From assembly GCF_032854445.1 (NCBI RefSeq), contig NC_088300.1, forward strand, positions 49,758,984 through 49,822,983: a DNA stretch of 64,000 bases. Reading direction: 5' to 3'. The DNA is from Liolophura sinensis. Lineage: Eukaryota; Mollusca; Polyplacophora; Chitonida; Chitonidae. The notes beneath the pieces were generated by a model. The model saw only the letters and a program-made list of their open reading frames with translations. It had not been told where the DNA came from and ran no database searches. Below are positions 1 to 64,000 of this stretch, piece after piece. Both the position numbers and the translations under genes were made by a program. Position 1 is the stretch's first letter. Each line of letters opens with the position of its first letter.

Positions 1-204
1 ACAAATGATCAAACTTGACATGACAGTGATTAATCACTCTCTTGTACTCGCATTGTACATAAGGAAATTAAGTTCCGACTGTCAGATCCTACAAATTAAT
101 ATATTCTGAGTAAAGCTTTCACATGCTCTTAAGCTTTGAGATGAAGAGCACATACTTAATTGACATGAAATCACTTTTTTAGAAATGTGTAACAAGAATA
201 ACTA

Positions 205-23337
<23,133 letters not shown>

Positions 23338-23516
23338 GATGATCACTCCAGGATTACAAAGGATGTCTCTGGGAAGAAATAAAATTTCACAATCATCACA
23401 CTTCCCAAGGAACTAATGTATGTAAGTCTGCTTCTTCATTCAATATGTGGCACATGTGTAGTGTTTCTTGAAGATTAAATGTTACTTTCAACATGATTAA
23501 TTATTATTAGTAGTGA

Positions 23517-23627
23517 GTTTCTCCAGGACTCTGCTCGGTTTCATGCCACCTTCATGCTGGCTGCTGTCGCATAAGTGAAATATTCTTGAACACAGCGTAC
23601 TACACCAATAAAATAAATAAATCAATT
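23517..23627 (+). repeat. SINE family 1, 3' fragment
   Basis: TCTGCTCGGTTTCATGCCAC, AAGTGAAATATTCTTGAACA and an AAATAAAT tail, just upstream of copy A exon 1. Confidence 0.7.
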
Positions 23628-23706
23628 ATCACTACATCTTTCATATTAGACACTGCACACTTCCATGTACTTTACTTCTTTGCTTGTAGCAGGGACTAGA
23701 CTTACT

Positions 23707-23930
23707 TGATTTATTTCTTAATTGGCTGATGTTTTATGCTGTCTTCAAGAATATTTCACTTATGCAACAGCGGCCAGCATTATAGAGGGAGGAGACCAGG
23801 CAGAGCACGAGGGAAACTCACAACTATCCAGGGGTTGTAGGCAGACCTTCACAGTGGCCACGTTGCTGAGAATCTCCTGGACCTTAGCGCCACGTTGGCA
23901 TGCTAACCCCCTTGGCCACAGAGACCCTCA
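23707..23930 (-). repeat. SINE family 1, near full length, degraded
   Basis: Reverse orientation: AT-rich tail at 23707, core, and a head remnant reading CTTGGCCACAGAGACC at 23910-23928. About 340 bp upstream of the annotated copy A exon 1, so within its 5' intron or promoter region. Confidence 0.75.
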
Positions 23931-24372
23931 CAGTAATAGTCGAGGAATAGTTCTTGTATAAATTATGATCTATGTCATTTTGACAGTATTTTCACCTGTG
24001 TAATGTACACACTGTAACTGTTTGGAGTCACAGACTTCATTAAGAAGTACTCGCCTTCTTCTATATACTCCATCAGAGAGATGCTTCAACTCCTGTGTTT
24101 TTATAAACAAATACCATAGCGTAGTCCATCTTCATGTAAATGGACTCTGCTATTTAAAAGTTCTGACATTTATCACTCCACTGAATCCCTTCTTATCTCC
24201 CATCACATCACATCACAGCAAGTTTCCAAACGCCAACTCAGTGTCACTCTACAGAGTGAAAGCTGCTGACACTGCATCGATCCAGTCCAATCCAAAACAT
24301 GGCTATATGACAGGTTTCAGTAGGATAGAGGTTACCTGATGTGAAGCTGTGGTGAAAGGTGGCACATTCGCA

Positions 24373-24695
24373 TGAGAGAGTGAGTGCTTGGGGTTTAACA
24401 TCGTACTTAACAATTTTTCAGTCATATGATGTGCATGTAATGTGCCTCCTTGTTGCAGGATGGATTTCCACAGCTCTTTTAAGTGCTGCTTCACACAGAC
24501 AACATACCATGGCAAGCTGCCCCGCCCAAACCATTATACTGATACGGGTCAAGCAGTTGTTGCATAATCTTCACTGAGTGCCAATCGAGGAAGTTACAAC
24601 TTTCTCTTTTAAGGTCTTAGGTGTGACTTAGGATTGATCCTGGATCTACCACTCCCGAAGCAGACACTCTACCAACTGTGCTATTGGGGCCGGTC
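24373..24695 (-). mobile_element. tRNA-derived SINE, family 2, with target-site duplication
   Basis: Same family as 10387. The left end AGTGAGTGCTTGGGGTTTAA is the 3' tail; the right end GTGCTATTGGGGCCGG is the head. Flanks share CACATTCGCA (24363-24372 and 24696-24705). In the spacer upstream of copy A. Confidence 0.85.
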
Positions 24696-25654
24696 CACAT
24701 TCGCAAGACATAGCTCTACTGTCAACGGGTGTCCTTATTTAACAGTAAGCCCCTACTTCCTTTCTGTCATGTTGAGCTAAGGATCCATGGATTTCTTTAT
24801 GCAAAGACATATACCATATGACATGATTTAGTTTAACTGAGGACCCTTTTCTTGGATCAGATGAAAGAAGAAGGAGAGACCATATTCACTGGCCTGGAAA
24901 AAAAAAGACACATTTCTGGACGGCTTGAAATGTGCTCTTTTTAAATGAGTTGCATATACTTAGCAATTTTTCCGTCTAGCCTGTGCCCACATTAGTTTCT
25001 GTGGTACTGTCACCTGTGTAGTCGATCAATCTCAAATATAGTCTTTACATCCGGCCAGTCTATCATTCTGGTCATAAGGCCAGGAGATGAAGGTTTCGAA
25101 ATCCGCACCCTTCTTTCTGACAGATACATGCAGACTTAGTGTTGAATCTCACAATTTCAAAATAACACAACTAGATGGTGTGAACATGGCATTCATCCTC
25201 GCTGTTGTAATATTATTTTGGCACAGGTAGTGTTGAGTTATCTAAACATCAAAACCTACTGTATTAATTCAAAGTAGCGGATTGTAACTCTGAAATCAGG
25301 CAATGCTGTTGCCAGAGTTACGAAGAGAAACAGCTCCAAATATGTCAGATCAACGGTAAGAAACATTTACCTCAGCCAAGGATCTTTGCTGTGATCTATT
25401 AATATGGGATTAGGCGTAGATCACAGCTGAGGAGTCTACCAGGTTAAAATAGTGGTATTTAAAAACAGCTTAGCGCATAGAAACTCTGCACCACAAATAA
25501 CCTTGCAAAATTAACCAATACATGCATTTACTGGGCAAAACTCCAATAAATTATGTTCACTAAGACATTCTCTGTTCCTCTGCGACTTTTTGCCACAAAA
25601 CATAGCCTTTAAGGTTGGTAAATCTATGATAATTCACAGTTGTGACTTAAGCTC

Positions 25655-25755
25655 ACATGCCGTGTCGACATCGTGACGTAATATCCGCGCACGAGTGGTT
25701 AACCTTTCACCACTTCTCCATGTTTTGATCAGCTGGCTGTCAGTTCTGACATTTT
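25655..25755. promoter_or_regulatory. Candidate CpG-containing promoter / non-coding first exon of copy A
   Basis: Local cluster of CpGs (CCGTGTCGACATCGTGACGT, AATATCCGCGCACGAGTGG) in AT-rich DNA, with a CRE-like TGACGTA at 25674. On the minus strand a donor-like CAT|GTGAGC at about 25662 could splice to the acceptor before copy A exon 1 (23369). Position and composition fit a 5' UTR exon; there is no direct proof. Confidence 0.3.
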
Positions 25756-25999
25756 GCATTTGTCTGAAGGCTATGGATCACAATACGAGCCTATTTTTGA
25801 CTTTGCTCAAGATTTACAGGAGAATGATGATGTAAGGGCGAGTAGCGATTGTGGCAAAATGTGTGTAACTATTTTAGCTTTCAGAATTGCCCTGCTATAT
25901 GTGTATTCAGAACGAATCTTATGCGCATGCATCGGATTTCAGCGAGAGGGTAGCTTTCTGTAAACATTTTACTGGAATCAGGTCTACATATCTCTTGGG

Positions 26000-26050
26000 C
26001 TAAGGGTGGCTTGCGGTCCCTGTGTTTCAATATATATAAGCCACCCTTAG
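26000..26050. repeat. Perfect 13-bp inverted repeat in the spacer
   Basis: CTAAGGGTGGCTT (26000-26012) and AAGCCACCCTTAG (26038-26050) around a 25-base loop that ends in TATATATA. Confidence 0.85.
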
Positions 26051-26131
26051 ACTGAAGTGTCGGGCTACTTTTACCGCATCTTCACCTGCGCATTAAAACT
26101 TCGATCCTAGCATAAACCAAGTGAATCTACT

Positions 26132-26247
26132 AGCCTGTTCTAAGCCTCGCCAAGCCAAAAACCATCTGTGACAACTGCACAAATTCACAAATACATTTTC
26201 AGACACTTCCCCCACATGTTTGGTTTGGCGAGACTCATAACAGGTTA
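26132..26247. repeat. Imperfect inverted repeat, arms about 28 bp, in the spacer
   Basis: AGCCTGTTCTAAGCCTCGCC then AAGCCAAA on the left; the right arm complement reads AACCTGTTATGAGTCTCGCC then AAACCAAA. Loop near 58 bp. Could be a small MITE. Confidence 0.7.
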
Positions 26248-26841
26248 GCTGATTATGGGGACCAGTCGGTTGACATCGATTCAGGCGATGGAAGTTTTAA
26301 TGTTCTGGTAAACATGTGATAATTGTTTTTTAATGTCAGTCTGGCACATTTGAAGCTGTTTCTCTCCTTAACTCTTGCAACTGCATTGCTCGATTTCTGA
26401 GTTACATTCCGCAACTAACTGTAGGCCTACTATTACTAAACCCTTCGCTGCAATGGAGTCTTGGAGATCTTCAGCATGTTACGCATCACCCAATGACAAC
26501 AACAGTAGTGCAAACGTGTCTCACAAAGCAAAATGTATGTTTACTTAGAGCCCTTTATTATGATCGGCATTAAGTCCTTCAATCGTCTTCAATTGATGAT
26601 TTGGAAATAAAATTTAATCCGAACACAGTCACTGTTGTTGTTGTATCAGAGATGTTGCACTGCAGCAGCTAAGGTGTGAAAATATCTCATTCCAGAACAC
26701 ATTGGCCGTACTTACTCAGGTTATTTGCCTTACGAGACAGCCGCGTGCCCTGAGTTTTCGTTCAGGCTGCTTCCGTCAAATGATTTTTCCCACAGTCTCC
26801 GCAATACCGGTTTATGACAGGTCTACACCATATCAACAGTG

Positions 26842-27045
26842 TTAAAAATTTGAAACGATATGTCTCGGGTTGTAGGATTGGCCGGTGATGACATCACGCA
26901 GCGCCCCCTGGCGGTCTGCAGGTGTATTATTGGTTGATATTAGCCGACCTAATTCTGAAATAGTCTTGGAATGTTGCTCCTCGCTTAGGGCCAGGTTGCC
27001 GTGGAATGCCAGGGAGGCTGACTTGGTCTTTAAATAGCCTTTCAT
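26842..27045 (-). CDS. Small coding-looking ORF or terminal exon, unknown protein
   Basis: 67 codons from ATG to TAA: MKGYLKTKSASLAFHGNLAL, SEEQHSKTISELGRLISTNN, TPADRQGALRDVITGQSYNP, RHIVSNF. The DNA is richer in G+C than its surroundings and third positions favour C/G, unlike the AT-rich spacer. An AG (TTTAATATAG) 18 bases before the ATG could be an acceptor, in which case this is the last exon of a minus-strand gene. No signal peptide or membrane segment. I do not recognise the family. Confidence 0.4.
   Translation of the reverse strand: MKGYLKTKSASLAFHGNLALSEEQHSKTISELGRLISTNNTPADRQGALRDVITGQSYNPRHIVSNF
26899..26915 (-). promoter_or_regulatory. CTCF-like binding motif
   Basis: Minus strand ACCGCCAGGGGGCGCTG matches the bilaterian CTCF core CCGCCAGGGGGCGC almost perfectly. 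It lies in the spacer between the two CKAP5 copies, though it also lies inside the small ORF 26842-27045. Motif match only; no binding evidence. Confidence 0.45.
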
Positions 27046-27715
27046 GAGATGTTGGGTGCTATATTAAACAGCTGGGTAACTGTGGCTTTCCGTCTGCCCC
27101 CCCCCCTCCCCCCACTTCCTTACGTAATTGTGCTAATGTCCTAATGATAATACCCGTACTGGTATGACTAGTATGATTTTTGGCTGATGTTGTGAGAGCC
27201 ATTTTTGAAATATGTGGCATTAAACTGAACAAAATCCACACTCGATGTAAACGTGACCAGTTTTAAAGTCTCACTTTTAAGTGGAGTTTCAGGAAATTAA
27301 AAAATGACCCACTTTGAAATAATCAGTTTACTACTGTAAAATAAGAATAATACAAAGTTTTCACAACTAGTCTATTTTTTTGTCAAAATAGGTCAATGTT
27401 TTTTTCACAACAGGAAAATTTCTATTTTAACAGTGATATTTAATTCAGAAGTGACAGCTTGTTTCAAAAAGCATTTGTAGAGATATCTTTCATCATCTAG
27501 TTACATCAGAACATCTGGTCATAACCAGATTAATTTCATTTTGATTCAAAATTTCTTTGATTCCCAAAATTTTAGATACTTGCATATATCAGACTGATGA
27601 ATGCAAAGTCTGATTAGCCAGATTTACATCTATATCTGATTATTTCTGAGATAATGTACATGATGACCTACCTATTTTGTATTTTTTGTCAGCCAAACAA
27701 CTTATTTCAATTGGC

Positions 27716-27852
27716 GTTTTAGTCAGGGGGTAGAGGTAAACCAGTACCCTTCACCAGTTACCTGACATAGCCACTGTCAAACCAGCAAGAGGTGGATTTG
27801 AACACAGGACCTCCTTGGCAGATTATCTTATCCTCTTAGCTAATGAGGTTCA
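27716..27852 (-). mobile_element. Possible third tRNA-derived SINE
   Basis: The minus strand reads CATTAGCTAAGAGGATAAGA (A-box-like) then CCTGTGTTCAAATCCACCTC (B-box-like GTTCAAATCC) and ends near CTCTACCCCCTGACTAAAAC. Single copy in the window, so the family is not established. Confidence 0.5.
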
Positions 27853-29487
27853 TTCCAAGCACAATTACAGTATAAAATAACTTTTTGAGATTTTCGAAAC
27901 GAATGAGCTCATATATACCATGCCTTGTGGGAAGAGATGCAAAGTAAGATCATCAACACCCAAGTTTATGCCAAGTAAAATACATGCATTTATTATCAGC
28001 ACTCCAGCATTTACATGTTTCCAGAAACAACCAACAAAGCTGTCATTTCCCATAAAGGAGAACGATAGACAGCTTGTTATAGCTGAAATATATGTACATG
28101 TAAGATAAGAGTGAAGTCTAGCTTCCTCGGCTCATAGCACTAATTGGTTTCTATTGAAATTGTTATTTCGATCAGCACATATTGACAGAAATGTAATTTA
28201 CAGAACTATCGAAGTATGTTTACACACTTTTGAATACCTTTTTTTTCCCCCACCAATGATGACACAAATTTACACTCAACATAAATTAATCCAGCAGATT
28301 TGATCAATTATACAGTTCATATCACCATAAAAACTAGACTTTTTGTAAAAATGATTTTAATATTTTGTATATGAGGGATCACAGTAGTTGTGTTAAATGG
28401 GGAATAAATGTACATTGTAGCAGCACATCATATGTACTGGTGAGGTCAGTGGATTCATCATGTGGATCAAGTTCAATTAGACTAGACATATTGAAGTGCA
28501 TTAAAAATTTTGCCCTTTTGAACAAGTACCTTAATCATCACTACAAATTCAGTGTGGTGTTAAAATTAGTGCACATACATTCTCCAAGGGCATATGGTGG
28601 ATGTTAAATAGTTGATTCAAATGAAAATGATTTACCATATATTATGACATGAAAGGCCTCTCTTACTGGTCAAAAATTCTGCTGTTCACAGGGCTAACAC
28701 AAACATAATTCATTGTTCAACAAGCTGTCTGTTCTGACCAACAACTGCAGAGGCACCACTTTTGCGTATAGCTTTTACTTCTCTACAAAGGGTTGTCTCC
28801 CCTAACTTAATTTTGAACTTGGCTTTGTATGTGTGGATACTCTCTCTGAATCCCTATTCGAAACATAGATACATACATCACAAAGTAAAAGGGTTCCAAA
28901 GCAATGGGAAACACAGATATATTTATGGTTTTCACTTTGGCGCTTGACAACAAAGTAGAAATTAAAATGCAAATATACATTGAAGATGGATTATATATTT
29001 TTTTGGAGGGTACCATTTAACCCTATCTTTGAGTGTACAAATTCACACATTTTCACATTAGTACCATGTCGTTCCTTTATCATTCAAATCAGAAATAGTT
29101 TCCAGACAAGATCTACTGTATTTTGTAAGGAAAACACATCCAAATCAATAAGTGTTTTGTTATTTTCCAACTAGCACGATATACAATAGGTATTACTATA
29201 GTATCAATAATTGCAAGACATTCACACATCCCTCAATACTGCTTCAACAAGTATTCACACTGGAGAACACTTATTCACACCAATCATATATAAGCATTAA
29301 CGTCCTGTTGACAATTGCCAAAGTTTGTGTAATCACATCCTGTGCTTTAGAAGAATCTTGGACTTAGAGTATATTTCCTGCAACCATAACCCTAAAAATG
29401 AAAATCCCCAAGTCACTAATGTTTCCAGTGACACAAACTTGGTTCATTTCCTTTATATTTACACGATACTGATCCTTTGTATTTTGA

Positions 29488-63578
<34,091 letters not shown>

Positions 63579-64000
63579 CTGCAAGTATTAACATACAAGC
63601 TTAGTGATATAAATACCCCATAGCAGAAACTCACACAGTTTATGAATGCCAACAAGTATAAAAGCATGTTTTATTTACTTTGTTATACTACTAAATGGTA
63701 CGTGGAAATTGTGAGTAACATACATACATGTACATCTTGTATAAAATGTTGAAAACTATATTAGAATCTTCCTTCTCAAACCAGTCAGAGATAAATCACA
63801 GGGCCAGCATATCTAGATACTGGTCAGGTTATGAAAGGTTCGGAATTTTCAGGCTTTTCCACAAATACACATTTTCCAGGCTACAGTACTTGCCATACAT
63901 ATTCTACAGTTATACAAGCTTAAAGCAATGAAAAAAAAAGACTTAATCAGTTTAAGTTTTACACACATGTATACATAGACGTGCATAAATATATTTAAAA

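Larger units (their letters stand above)
23369..29487. other. Spacer between CKAP5 copies (copy A 5' region, copy B 3' region)
   Basis: About 6.1 kb. Contains SINE fragments (23517, 23707), SINE 2 (24373), a promoter-like zone near 25.7 kb, two inverted repeats (26000, 26132), the CTCF-like motif and small ORF (26.9 kb), a G/C homopolymer run at 27097-27116 and a possible SINE (27716). From 27853 to 29487 I see only AT-rich DNA that must include the 3' UTR of copy B; no clear AATAAA was located. Confidence 0.7.

Noticed and set aside
25754-25963. Plus-strand coding exon near 25.75 kb (SEGYGSQYEPIFDFAQDLQE...) with a possible partner exon at 26246-26309
   Set aside because: No in-frame ATG upstream before a stop, the putative second exon overlaps an inverted-repeat arm, and I recognise no protein. 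Likely chance ORF, though a donor-like GTAAGG follows it.

Overview
The window is animal (eukaryotic) DNA: long AT-rich introns, GT-AG splice sites, short conserved exons, many tRNA-derived SINEs, MITE-like inverted repeats and minisatellites. The SINE whose tRNA-like head begins GGGGCCTCCGTGGCTCAGTC and ends in (AAAT)n, together with the very frequent word ACATGTA, points to a marine lophotrochozoan, most probably a mollusc. This is inference from pattern; no species can be named from the window alone.

The content is dominated by one gene family. Two head-to-tail copies of the XMAP215/ch-TOG/Msps microtubule polymerase gene (CKAP5) lie on the minus strand. Copy B (upstream, 29488-63578) enters from the right edge at the TOG2 exon and runs to its stop codon: 37 exons, about 1,721 codons in the window. 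Copy A (downstream, 214-23368) has its start codon at 23337 and runs through 32 exons (TOG1 to TOG5, about 1,396 codons) before leaving the left edge, so its C-terminus is not seen. I assembled both by hand; in the region both copies cover (exons 11-32) the exon phases agree and almost all exon lengths are identical. Each copy carries what the other lacks in this window: N-terminal TOG1 only in A, C-terminal region only in B.

The copies are diverged paralogues rather than a perfect repeat: TOG-domain exons are nearly identical, linker exons 13, 14 and 27 differ, and introns carry different insertions. Copy A has two single-base deletions in exon 18 (TOG3) that give a stop a few codons into the exon, so A is either an incipient pseudogene, a source of a short two-TOG protein, a gene that skips this in-frame exon, or an assembly error. 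Copy B has a C-terminal region in which a two-exon module (an alpha-helical domain exon of exactly 148 bp plus an EKL..LR exon) is present twice, where the vertebrate protein has one.

Layout: 1-23368 copy A; 23369-29487 intergenic spacer with SINE fragments, inverted repeats, a strong CTCF-like motif, a promoter-like zone near 25.7 kb and one coding-looking small ORF (26842-27045 minus); 29488-64000 copy B. The largest intron of B (47948-52438) contains an insertion of about 4.2 kb, absent from copy A, holding a decayed DDE-transposase-like gene and a 210-bp hairpin element. Tandem repeats of 22 bp, 38 bp and about 170 bp sit in introns. The main biological reading is a tandemly duplicated microtubule polymerase locus in which the two copies may be diverging in function.
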